DNA of 64,000 nucleotides from Flavobacterium sp. HTF (GTDB lineage Bacteria; Bacteroidota; Bacteroidia; Flavobacteriales; Flavobacteriaceae). Of the stretch, positions 55,101 to 61,985 are shown piece by piece. Position numbers and translations under genes: made by a program. Position 1 is the stretch's first letter. Each line of letters starts with the position of its first letter. The stretch spans positions 53,015 to 117,014 of the forward strand of contig NZ_QETH01000005.1 of NCBI RefSeq assembly GCF_003105115.1. Reading direction: 5' to 3'. The notes below the pieces were generated by a model. It made no database searches. It was not told where the DNA came from and was given only the letters and a program-made list of their open reading frames with translations.

Positions 55101-55539
55101 GAAGAGGCATTCCGTCATCTCCTCCAAAAACAGTTCCGCTTATCGTAATTTTATTCTGATCAGCACTCGCAACTTTTTGGTTTTTTCGGATTACAATATT
55201 GTCTTTTACAATTTCGTATTTCAATAAAAAACTCGAACAAACTTTATCAAGTGCCTGTTCTAATGTTACGTTATTTAATTTCAGGCTAATTTTCTGATTG
55301 CTGTTAATCTGGCTGCTTTCGTACATAAAATGCACATCAGCCTGCTTTTCGATTTCCTGAAAAATATTTTTTATTCCTTCATTTTCTACCTTTAAGGTTA
55401 CTCTTTTGTTAATGTCAACATTTGCTGCTTTTAGCGACATTCCCATAGAAAGTAAAGCCGTAAGAAAGAGCAGTTTGGGCGATAACGCTTTTTTGATCTT
55501 TTGAAAAGTTGCGGTGTCCCGCATTTGTTTTTCAGTCAT
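52150..55539 (-). CDS. SusC/RagA-family TonB-dependent importer with STN domain
   Basis: A 1129-residue receptor with a signal region (about 20-40), STN domain (about 45-120), carboxypeptidase-regulatory-like domain (about 130-215), SusC-type plug (VVVMGYGSVKKSEVLGAVGSV; NIRGIGSLNKETPLIVLDG) and a barrel ending in Phe. The STN domain couples it to the FecR gene just upstream. With SusD it imports a nutrient across the outer membrane. No glycoside hydrolase lies in the locus; the only enzyme is the phosphatase, so a phosphorylated ligand is a reasonable guess. Confidence 0.95.
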   Translation of the reverse strand: MTEKQMRDTATFQKIKKALSPKLLFLTALLSMGMSLKAANVDINKRVTLKVENEGIKNIFQEIEKQADVHFMYESSQINSNQKISLKLNNVTLEQALDKVCSSFLLKYEIVKDNIVIRKNQKVASADQNKITISGTVFGGDDGMPLPGVGIKDKTSNAATATDFDGTFKLEVNASEATLMFSYVGYVTQEIKITKSEINLSIKLAADMKQLQEVVVMGYGSVKKSEVLGAVGSVSMKETSSRTYNNAAELLQGTVAGVTVINNGGDPTSEPTINIRGIGSLNKETPLIVLDGIIYSGSLNTINPNDIGSISVLKDAASAAIYGARASGGVILITSKKGVSERINVNVNYQGGFQNVAKKLGVLNAAEYADAMNTARDNAGMPRIPGFDPAFEPTARTTKTNWMDEIFQTGEIQDLSISINGKTEKSNFFISGSYRKNEGILLNTFGSRYTARANSSFKLAPNFTIGENMSYSLTDGQTANTANAYTGAILGAIFYPPNATIYREDGSGQFGGVPEKYIGSYGDVINPVAYLKRLDNRNPISTILLNPYAEWEVISGLKLKSNWGYTRIQSDYKEFDVKITEPGKIFDFNRLTQRTATTTDILSEQTISYEKSLGNHNFSALGGYTFQQTKREFYDVEGTGFDSEDPSQRYLLNAKLIQQLGAGLNEEIISSYVGRLNYDYNQKYLLSGIVRRDGTSKLLSQNRWKVYPSVSAGWLISEEGFMKGLNPIISSLKLRGSWGQIGNLGNLGPYQFSVPLSQTSGLIGATPVINYGYSERELSNPNLKWESSEQANIGLDFSLLNNALTGSLDAYVKTNKDMLVRDQLPGVAGTPDGRIVNSGDVENRGIEASLTYQKTRGEFKFDVTANAAFLTNKIVSIKDDLTSLEPLNLSRVRSLPLANIYQVGSPVGAFYGYSTDGLFQSTAEAKAYVNSNGDIYQPNAVAGDIKFKDVNGDGVINNGDRVVLGSPFPKATYSLNANFRYKGFDMNIFLNAVTGNSVFNAVKHTGLNASFPGYNLLADSKDAWSPTNTDTSVPVLSSTDNNNNFGRISDFYIEDASFLRLRNLSIGYTVKESWLNGKAKLRFFISGQNLFTITKYSGMDPEVGLDNFGMDLGRYPLSRIYMTGINATF

Positions 55540-55598
55540 AATTGTGGAGTTTTTAATTGTTTTGATTGTATAAAGTTTGTTGTGTAGTTTTATTTAAA

Positions 55599-56519
55599 TT
55601 ATTCGATTACATAAATCCCGGCCTGCTGATTATAACTGGCATTGATAATATTGCATACCAATCCAACGACCTGATCTGCCGGAAGTTCCTTAAAGTAAGC
55701 ACTGATCCTGAGATTACCCAGGTTCTTGTTTCTGAGTTCTACCGCAACATTATAATCACGGCTGATCGTGGCAATTACTTCCGAAAGCGGAGTATCTTCA
55801 AAAACAATGATGTTTTTCCGCCATAGCGAAATGGAATTTATAGGCACATCTGTAAAAGCATGGAGTTTGTTGGTTTTAGATTTAAAAACCGCTTTTTGTC
55901 CCGGTGTTACATTTACATTTTCGTCTGTAACAATCGATTTTACATTTACTTTTCCTGTCACTACAGAAACTTCCTGAATGTGTTTGTCGGGATAGGCCTG
56001 AATATTAAAACTGGTTCCCAACACCTTAGTATCCATTTTATCGGTATGAATGATAAAAGGATGTTTGGCATCTTTCGCAACATCAAAAAAAGCTTCTCCG
56101 GTTAAAGTCACTTCCCGTGTATCTCCTTTAAAAGTTTTTGGATATTTTAGTACGCTTCCGGCATTAAGCCAGACCTGAGTACCGTCTGCTAAAGTGATTT
56201 TGCCGTGCTGACCTAATTTTGCAGCATATTGTTTTTGAGAAACTGCTGTCGAAGCTTTATATAAAAACCCCGACAATCCCAGTACAAATAAAATGGAAGC
56301 CGCCATCATCCATTTTTTAGGATGCAAAGAAAAAACGGAATCTGTTTTTTTTATTGCATTAACTTCTCTTCTCAGTTTTGATTTTGAAGAGGAAATAAAC
56401 AATTCGTTTTCGGGATTATTTTCCGGATTATCGTACCAGTTATTCCACATCTCTTCTCCTTTTAAGGAAGGCTTGTCTGCTAAGAAATGTTTTATATTAT
56501 TATATAATTTATCAGGCAT
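55599..56519 (-). CDS. FecR-family anti-sigma factor (second system)
   Basis: A 306-residue protein with a cytoplasmic N-terminal region (about 1-65), one membrane span (about 70-90), a FecR domain (about 100-215, with LADGTQVWLNAGSVLKYP) and a C-terminal DUF4974-type domain (about 225-306). It senses the SusC STN domain and restrains the sigma factor encoded upstream. It is preceded by a conserved bipartite element shared with the sigma gene. Confidence 0.93.
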   Translation of the reverse strand: MPDKLYNNIKHFLADKPSLKGEEMWNNWYDNPENNPENELFISSSKSKLRREVNAIKKTDSVFSLHPKKWMMAASILFVLGLSGFLYKASTAVSQKQYAAKLGQHGKITLADGTQVWLNAGSVLKYPKTFKGDTREVTLTGEAFFDVAKDAKHPFIIHTDKMDTKVLGTSFNIQAYPDKHIQEVSVVTGKVNVKSIVTDENVNVTPGQKAVFKSKTNKLHAFTDVPINSISLWRKNIIVFEDTPLSEVIATISRDYNVAVELRNKNLGNLRISAYFKELPADQVVGLVCNIINASYNQQAGIYVIE

Positions 56520-56544
56520 TATAATTTATTTATCTTTCTAATAG

Positions 56545-56587
56545 TATGTCTTGAAACTGTATTTTTTGGGTAGGTGCAAAAGGTTAC
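56545..56587 (-). promoter_or_regulatory. Bipartite conserved element upstream of fecR
   Basis: On the coding (minus) strand it reads GTAACCTTTTGCACCTACCC (56587-56568), an 11-base spacer and TTTCAAGACATA (56556-56545). The same two blocks at the same spacing occur before the sigma gene at 57313-57355. It lies 25 bases before the fecR ATG. It is probably an ECF sigma promoter or operator for autoregulation. Confidence 0.6.
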
Positions 56588-56632
56588 GCTTTTGTTAAGA
56601 AATAAAAGCCGTATTTACATTGCAGATTTTTG

Positions 56633-57187
56633 TCAGTTGAATTCTCCGAGGTAAGTCCGCATAAATTTCAAAGCATAGGAAATATGATATTTTACGGTTT
56701 CATGAGAAACGTTTAATTCTTCGGCAATTTCCTTATTGGTATATTGCTTGAACCTGCTGAGAATAAAAACTTCTTTTGATTTTTTGGGAAGCAAAGAAGT
56801 CGCCTTATCCAGTGCCTCCTGAAGTTCATCATGATAGATAGATTCTTCGGTTGCATTGTGATCAAGCGAATCGCTTAGGTTTCTGTCGATCACTTCTTTT
56901 ATATACTGATCTGTAATAGTGTTTGATTTAATATAATCTAAAGTGGTGTATCTCACAGAAGTATATACATAAGCCGAAAATTTCTGAATCGTTAAATCAT
57001 TGCGTCGTTCCCATATGTTGGTAAAAACTTCCTGAACAATTTCTTCTGAAACAGGAACAGATTTCATTCGCTGATAGACAAAACGCACAAGTAAATCCCT
57101 ATACCGAAAATACAATTCATCAAAAGCCCTGTCTTTTCCTTGTTTTAATAATGCAACAAGTTCTTCGTCAGTATATTTTTTATACAT
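56633..57187 (-). CDS. ECF RNA polymerase sigma factor (second system)
   Basis: A 184-residue Bacteroidota-type ECF sigma factor. Region 2 reads FVYQRMKSVPVSEEIVQEVFTNIWERR (about 36-62); region 4 has the HTH YTNKEIAEELNVSHETVKYHI (about 152-172). It is likely inhibited by the FecR gene 113 bases downstream and would turn on the SusC/SusD/phosphatase locus. A copy of the bipartite element upstream suggests it controls itself. Confidence 0.94.
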   Translation of the reverse strand: MYKKYTDEELVALLKQGKDRAFDELYFRYRDLLVRFVYQRMKSVPVSEEIVQEVFTNIWERRNDLTIQKFSAYVYTSVRYTTLDYIKSNTITDQYIKEVIDRNLSDSLDHNATEESIYHDELQEALDKATSLLPKKSKEVFILSRFKQYTNKEIAEELNVSHETVKYHISYALKFMRTYLGEFN

Positions 57188-57622
57188 GATTGGTCACTTT
57201 TAGAGATATTACGCAATAAAAAAAATGTACCGGAAAAGCGTATTCGATTGTGTTTTTGTGATGTGTCCTTAAATTAAAGAATGACATATATACAAGTATT
57301 GGGTTCTTATAATATGTCTTCAAAATTAGCCCTTAGGGTAGGTCGAAAAGGTTACGTTTACATTAATAAAACAGCAGGTTTACTAAACATATTATTAACA
57401 TTTGAGGCTAAATGTTACCGTTATGTACTAATCTAAGAATATCCCTGTTAAGAACAACTTATTGTTACAGACTGTAACAAAATGCTCTTTTCTAAGCCCA
57501 ATTCGTTCCTGAAAATAAAGTCGGATAAAAAAGTTTTGTAGTTTTGTTATTTCAGGTTATTTCCCTGAATGTCAATTATAAATTACATCAAAAAAACGCA
57601 CTGGTTTGTCGAAAGGAATTAA
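57188..57622. other. 435-base intergenic region between divergent genes
   Basis: It holds the bipartite element for the sigma gene and, on the plus strand, TAGTTTTG at 57539-57546, which fits TAnnTTTG before the nuclease gene. No other gene or RNA was found. Confidence 0.45.
57313..57355 (-). promoter_or_regulatory. Bipartite conserved element upstream of the sigma gene
   Basis: On the minus strand, GTAACCTTTTCGACCTACCC (57355-57336), 11 bases, then TTTGAAGACATA (57324-57313). Apart from a swapped GC/CG pair and one base in the second block, it equals the copy at 56545-56587. It lies 125 bases before the sigma ATG. Confidence 0.6.
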
Positions 57623-59005
57623 ATGAAAAAGCAGGAATATGCCATAGTAGATATTGAAACCACAGGCGGAAATGCCAGTGGGAGCCGTATTACGGAAATT
57701 GCCATTATTATCCATGATGGTACCCAGATAATTGATCGTTGGGAAAGCCTCGTCAATCCCCAAAAAGATATACCGCTTCCTATTTTTGCCCTGACAGGTA
57801 TTAATAATGAAATGGTACAGAATGCACCCATTTTTGATGATATTTCAGAAAAAGTGCTGGAGATGCTTACCGACCGTATTTTTGTCGCACACAATGTCAA
57901 CTTTGATTATTCGTTTGTACGCCACCAGCTGGAACAGGCCGGATTTAAATGGACCGCAAAAAAACTATGTACGGTACGCGCGACAAGAAAAATCCGCCCC
58001 GGTTTGAGTTCCTACAGTTTGGGGAATCTTTGTAATACACTGGATATTCCCGTTAACGGAAGACACCGCGCGGGTGGCGATGCTGATGCGACTGCTATTT
58101 TATTCTCCCGTTTATTGGTTTGGGATGAAGAAGGAGAAATGACCAAAATGATCAAAAAAACAGCCCAGGATCAACGGCTGCCTCCTAACCTTCCTCCTGC
58201 TGATTTTGAACAGTTACCCGAAAAACCGGGAGTGTATTATTTTTATAATGAGGTAAAAAAAGTTATTTATGTCGGTAAGGCTATTAACATAAAAAAACGT
58301 GTTGCTTCTCATTTTAGCGGGCATAAAATTACCCCGCAAAGACAAAATTTTCTCCGTGATATTCATTCCATTTCTTATGAAGTTTGTGGCACTGAATTGA
58401 TGGCTTTATTGCTCGAATGCAGTGAAATCAAGAATTTATGGCCGGCGTATAACAGGGCTTTAAAACGTTTTGAAGCTAAATTTGGACTGTATCAGTATGA
58501 AGCGCGTAATGGATATAAATACCTGGCAATCGGAAAATTAAATAAATTCCAGGCCTGTACGGAAGTCTTTAACAGCGAATTTGATGCGATTAATCTCTTG
58601 CGGAATCTTACGGAACAATTTGATATTGATTACCGTTTTTGTAAATATTCAAAACCGGAAGAAGGAGAATTTATTCAGAAAAAAGATTTATCTGAACTGC
58701 CTGATGTGGATTCCCATAACGAACGAATCAAAAATGCCATTGATTTTCTAATAAAAGGCCGCCCGAGTTTTGGTATCATCGATAAAGGCCGCACCCCGGA
58801 GGAACGCAGCTGTATCTGGGTTGAAAACGGTCACTTTTATGGAATGGGTTATATTACAACAGACATTACAATTACAGAACCTTCTGAAATTAAGGATTAT
58901 GTAACACAGTACAGAAGCAGTAATTATATCATGCAGCTGATTTCTTCATATGCTGCAAAATATCCTGGTAAAGTGTTTTCTAATACCTCCAAAAAAGTAA
59001 AGTAA
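57623..59005 (+). CDS. DnaQ-type exonuclease fused to a GIY-YIG nuclease domain
   Basis: A 460-residue fusion. The N-terminal DEDDh exonuclease (about 1-170) has VDIETTGG with Asp10 and Glu12, HNVNFD, and HRAGGDAD with the catalytic His. A GIY-YIG (UvrC N-terminal/Cho-like) domain begins near residue 200 (GVYYF..., then VIYVGKAINIKKR) and is followed by a ~180-residue C-terminal region. Such a protein can nick DNA near lesions and resect it. It lies 66 bases upstream of an exonuclease III gene, suggesting a repair pair. The full UvrC helix-hairpin-helix region is absent. Confidence 0.9.
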   Translation: MKKQEYAIVDIETTGGNASGSRITEIAIIIHDGTQIIDRWESLVNPQKDIPLPIFALTGINNEMVQNAPIFDDISEKVLEMLTDRIFVAHNVNFDYSFVRHQLEQAGFKWTAKKLCTVRATRKIRPGLSSYSLGNLCNTLDIPVNGRHRAGGDADATAILFSRLLVWDEEGEMTKMIKKTAQDQRLPPNLPPADFEQLPEKPGVYYFYNEVKKVIYVGKAINIKKRVASHFSGHKITPQRQNFLRDIHSISYEVCGTELMALLLECSEIKNLWPAYNRALKRFEAKFGLYQYEARNGYKYLAIGKLNKFQACTEVFNSEFDAINLLRNLTEQFDIDYRFCKYSKPEEGEFIQKKDLSELPDVDSHNERIKNAIDFLIKGRPSFGIIDKGRTPEERSCIWVENGHFYGMGYITTDITITEPSEIKDYVTQYRSSNYIMQLISSYAAKYPGKVFSNTSKKVK

Positions 59006-59071
59006 ACCTCTTAGGAATAATATAATGCATTTAATATTCGTAACTTAGGATATGAACTAATGTAATGTATT

Positions 59072-59851
59072 ATGAAAATTGCCACCTATAATGTCAACGG
59101 AGTCAACGGACGACTGAATGTTTTACTTCGATGGCTGGAAGAATCCGCTCCGGATATTGTCTGCCTTCAGGAATTAAAAGCACCTCAGGACAAATTTCCG
59201 GTAAAAGCTATAAATGATGCTGGTTATAACGCCATCTGGCATGGACAAAAACAATGGAACGGCGTTGCGATTCTGGCAAAAAATATGGAAATTGAAGAAG
59301 TCACACGCATCCTTCCCGGAGATGATGATGATTTGCAAAGCAGGTATATAGAAGCACTGATAAACGGAATCGTAATTGGGTGTTTATATCTTCCAAATGG
59401 TAATCCGGCGCCCGGTCCAAAATTAGAATATAAACTGAAGTGGTTTGAGAGACTGGCAGATCGTGCAGAAACACTTTTAAAATTGAAAATTCCGGTGATC
59501 CTTGTGGGCGATTATAATGTAATGCCAACCGAACTCGATGTATACAAACCAGAACGCTGGGTGGATGATGCCTTATTCAGGCCTGAAGTCCGCAAGGCGT
59601 TTAAGGATTTAGCCGCACAAGGATGGACAGATGCTATTCGGAAATTACATCCGGATGAAAAGATTTATACCTTTTGGGATTATTTCAGAAATGCGTACCA
59701 GCGTGATGCCGGGCTTCGAATTGACCACTTTTTACTTAGTCCCCAGATAGCCAAATACCTTCTTTCCGCCAGCGTTGACCGACATGTCCGCGGATGGGAA
59801 AAGACCAGCGACCATGCTCCTGTCTGGATAGAAATTGATAGTCAAAAATGA
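59072..59851 (+). CDS. xth: Exodeoxyribonuclease III (AP endonuclease)
   Basis: A 259-residue EEP-fold nuclease of normal length. Motifs: ATYNVNGVNGR, LQELKAPQDKFP with the metal-binding Glu, GDYNVMPTELDVY, RIDHFLLS and SDHAPVW with the catalytic His. It cleaves at abasic sites and digests 3' ends in base-excision repair. It is probably cotranscribed with the DnaQ/GIY-YIG gene. Confidence 0.95.
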   Translation: MKIATYNVNGVNGRLNVLLRWLEESAPDIVCLQELKAPQDKFPVKAINDAGYNAIWHGQKQWNGVAILAKNMEIEEVTRILPGDDDDLQSRYIEALINGIVIGCLYLPNGNPAPGPKLEYKLKWFERLADRAETLLKLKIPVILVGDYNVMPTELDVYKPERWVDDALFRPEVRKAFKDLAAQGWTDAIRKLHPDEKIYTFWDYFRNAYQRDAGLRIDHFLLSPQIAKYLLSASVDRHVRGWEKTSDHAPVWIEIDSQK

Positions 59852-59860
59852 ATCAGCCTG

Positions 59861-59896
59861 TAATTATATAACAAACAGAAATAATTATATAACAAA
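59861..59896 (+). repeat. Short direct repeat TAATTATATAACAAA
   Basis: Two copies about 21 bases apart in the intergenic region between exonuclease III and the DUF1810 gene. Likely chance or a regulatory tandem; AT-rich sequence makes it weak. Confidence 0.4.
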
Positions 59897-59966
59897 TACT
59901 TTAGACTCGCATGTATTTTTGAATGACCAAAACAAACACTAATACAACCTTTTAAAATATACTGCG

Positions 59967-60422
59967 ATGACTTACGGAAATACTGATTTAACTCGTTTTT
60001 TAGATGCTCAGAACAAACTTTACTTAACTGCTTTTTCGGAAATAAAAAAAGGAAAAAAAGAAAGCCACTGGATGTGGTTCATTTTTCCGCAGATAAAAGG
60101 TTTGGGCAAAAGCAGTATTGCTGATTATTATTCTATTGCTGATATCAATGAAGCCACTGCTTATCTTCAGCATCCTATTTTATCAAGACATCTTGTTGAA
60201 ATATGTAAACAACTATTAGTAAGTGCCAAAAATAAATCTGCCGAAACAATTTTAGGTGATTTGGATGCCCGAAAATTGCGATCTTCCTTAACGCTTTTTA
60301 GCCAGGTTGAAAATGCAGATCCTATTTTTACAGAATTATTGAATAGATTTTTTGCAGGTGATTTAGATCCGCTTACACTTTCATTAACTACGATTAGAAC
60401 TCCGGTTGAAATGTCAGCATAA
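59967..60422 (+). CDS. DUF1810-family protein
   Basis: A 151-residue soluble protein with the family motif SHWMWFIFPQIKGLGKS (about 33-49), a run of helices and a conserved DPLTL segment near the C-terminus. Function unknown; structures of the family suggest an all-helical NTP- or ligand-binding fold. It is monocistronic and ends in a strong hairpin. TATTTTTG about 55 bases upstream resembles a -7 element. Confidence 0.88.
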   Translation: MTYGNTDLTRFLDAQNKLYLTAFSEIKKGKKESHWMWFIFPQIKGLGKSSIADYYSIADINEATAYLQHPILSRHLVEICKQLLVSAKNKSAETILGDLDARKLRSSLTLFSQVENADPIFTELLNRFFAGDLDPLTLSLTTIRTPVEMSA

Positions 60423-60445
60423 CAGAATTAAATCTGTTATGCTGA
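60414..60445. terminator. Hairpin overlapping the DUF1810 stop codon
   Basis: A perfect 13-bp stem TCAGCATAACAGA / TCTGTTATGCTGA (60414-60426 and 60433-60445) with a 6-base loop. It includes the stop codon and lies between convergent genes, so it can act on both. Confidence 0.75.
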
Positions 60446-60451
60446 TGTGAA

Positions 60452-61945
60452 TTACTTGAGTGTGATTGTCATATTTGGTACAACGATAGGACCCGTCAAA
60501 CCGCTATAACGTTGCGCATATATTTCAATATAATCGCCATTTGCCAATTCGGCTGTACCATTTACTGGCAGTACCACTATATCACTGGTTGCTGTTCCAC
60601 GTCCATAGATTTTGTATTGGGTTAGCACCGTTCCATTTTTGGCAATGTATATGATATAAGTCCCGGCAAACGGAACCTGAAAAGAAACGGAACCTGCAAT
60701 CTGAAAGACTCTTTTCTTTTTACCCTGATAAAGTAATCTCGCCGGATCTGAAGATGGTGCTGAAAATCTGAATAAATTAGATGTAGTATAAGTAGTTCCT
60801 ACTCCACCAATCTTTACAATATTACTTGGGTTCGAACTATTAAAAGTTACGTTAATACCACTACCAACAGCATAATCAACAGAAAAATCGCCCGTAGCGT
60901 TTGTGTCCGATTCGGTAGGGATTCCCGCAGATCTTACATTCCAGTTATTATTAAAACTATATCCGGTGTAACTTCCTGCTGTATATCCTTTTACATAGGC
61001 TCCTGCCCCCGTTGTAGTACCGGTAAAGACTACTGATTCTAAAACGGCATCTCCGTTAATGACAGGATTATTAGATACATCAATACCTACTGCTGTACCT
61101 GTGACCTGACTAAACCCTCCTTGTTTTTCTATAAGAGTAAAAGTTCCGGTATATTTTTCAAAAGTCCCGGCATTACTGGAAAACCATGCGAGATTACTAA
61201 GTAATGCATAATTGATATTGTCGAAAGTTATTCCATTTGCATTGGAAAGAAACTGAATAACACTAAAAAAAGTTAATCCAAAACCGGAAATAGAACCAAC
61301 TGACTGACTGGATGCGATTATACAATCTCTCATTAATAAACTCTGAGTTGCCGCACCACTAAGGCTAAAAACGCTTCCGGCAGAAGAACTTAGTGTTAAT
61401 GTCTTAATGCTTCCCCCGGTTGCACCGACAAAAATTCCTCCAGAACGGCTTAGAACATCTCCATTAGCATCCTGACCAACAATATATGAATTATTAATTT
61501 CTATTGGTAAATCCAATGCTATCGTTCCATTTATTTCGTATAATGTATTGGCATCCATCAGATATTTTGTTCCGCCTCCGGCAGTTTTTTCTGTAGCCAG
61601 AACGGTTGCCAGTACATCTGTAGATTTTATAAGTTTATAATTTAATCTTGAACTTGATCCATTCACCAGTGGCAGCCAGCCGTTTCCTGTTGCATAATAA
61701 AATACTGATTTTAGGGTTAGATCATAAACCATTAAGCCTTCTGCCGGAGATGCAATTGCAATTCTCTGTGCTGTCGTCATCCTCGGAGGCAGCATTCCCT
61801 GAGTAGTTGAAGTTATATCAAGTATCGAACTGGCATTTGGCGTAACCGTTCCAATTCCGATTTGAGCATTTGTTATGAAAGTGAAGAGAACAAAAAACAA
61901 TAACAATAATTTCTTTTGATTTTGCGGAGTAGAGATAGTCATCAT
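60452..61945 (-). CDS. Exported surface protein: collar-like N-terminus, beta-helix, jelly-roll C-terminus
   Basis: A 497-residue protein with a signal peptide (about 1-27). Residues 28-95 (IGIGTVTPNASSILDI ... GMLPPRMTTAQR) match a repeat-like N-terminal module frequent in flavobacterial surface proteins. A Ser/Thr/Gly-rich beta-helix-like region follows (about 100-330). The last ~115 residues (from FRFSAPSSDPARLLYQG) have the strand pattern of a C1q/phage-fibre-type jelly roll: KRVFQIAGSVSFQ ... YIIYIAKNGTVL ... ELANGDYIEIYA. No T9SS sorting domain is evident. It is 40 bases downstream of the T9SS protein gene, likely the same unit. Confidence 0.75.
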   Translation of the reverse strand: MMTISTPQNQKKLLLLFFVLFTFITNAQIGIGTVTPNASSILDITSTTQGMLPPRMTTAQRIAIASPAEGLMVYDLTLKSVFYYATGNGWLPLVNGSSSRLNYKLIKSTDVLATVLATEKTAGGGTKYLMDANTLYEINGTIALDLPIEINNSYIVGQDANGDVLSRSGGIFVGATGGSIKTLTLSSSAGSVFSLSGAATQSLLMRDCIIASSQSVGSISGFGLTFFSVIQFLSNANGITFDNINYALLSNLAWFSSNAGTFEKYTGTFTLIEKQGGFSQVTGTAVGIDVSNNPVINGDAVLESVVFTGTTTGAGAYVKGYTAGSYTGYSFNNNWNVRSAGIPTESDTNATGDFSVDYAVGSGINVTFNSSNPSNIVKIGGVGTTYTTSNLFRFSAPSSDPARLLYQGKKKRVFQIAGSVSFQVPFAGTYIIYIAKNGTVLTQYKIYGRGTATSDIVVLPVNGTAELANGDYIEIYAQRYSGLTGPIVVPNMTITLK

Positions 61946-61985
61946 GATTTCTAATATTAATTGTTGATATTATTCTTTTTTGATT

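Noticed and set aside
48580..57187. Polysaccharide utilisation locus
   Set aside because: SusC/SusD are present, but no glycoside hydrolase, lyase or carbohydrate-binding gene is found here; only a phosphatase.
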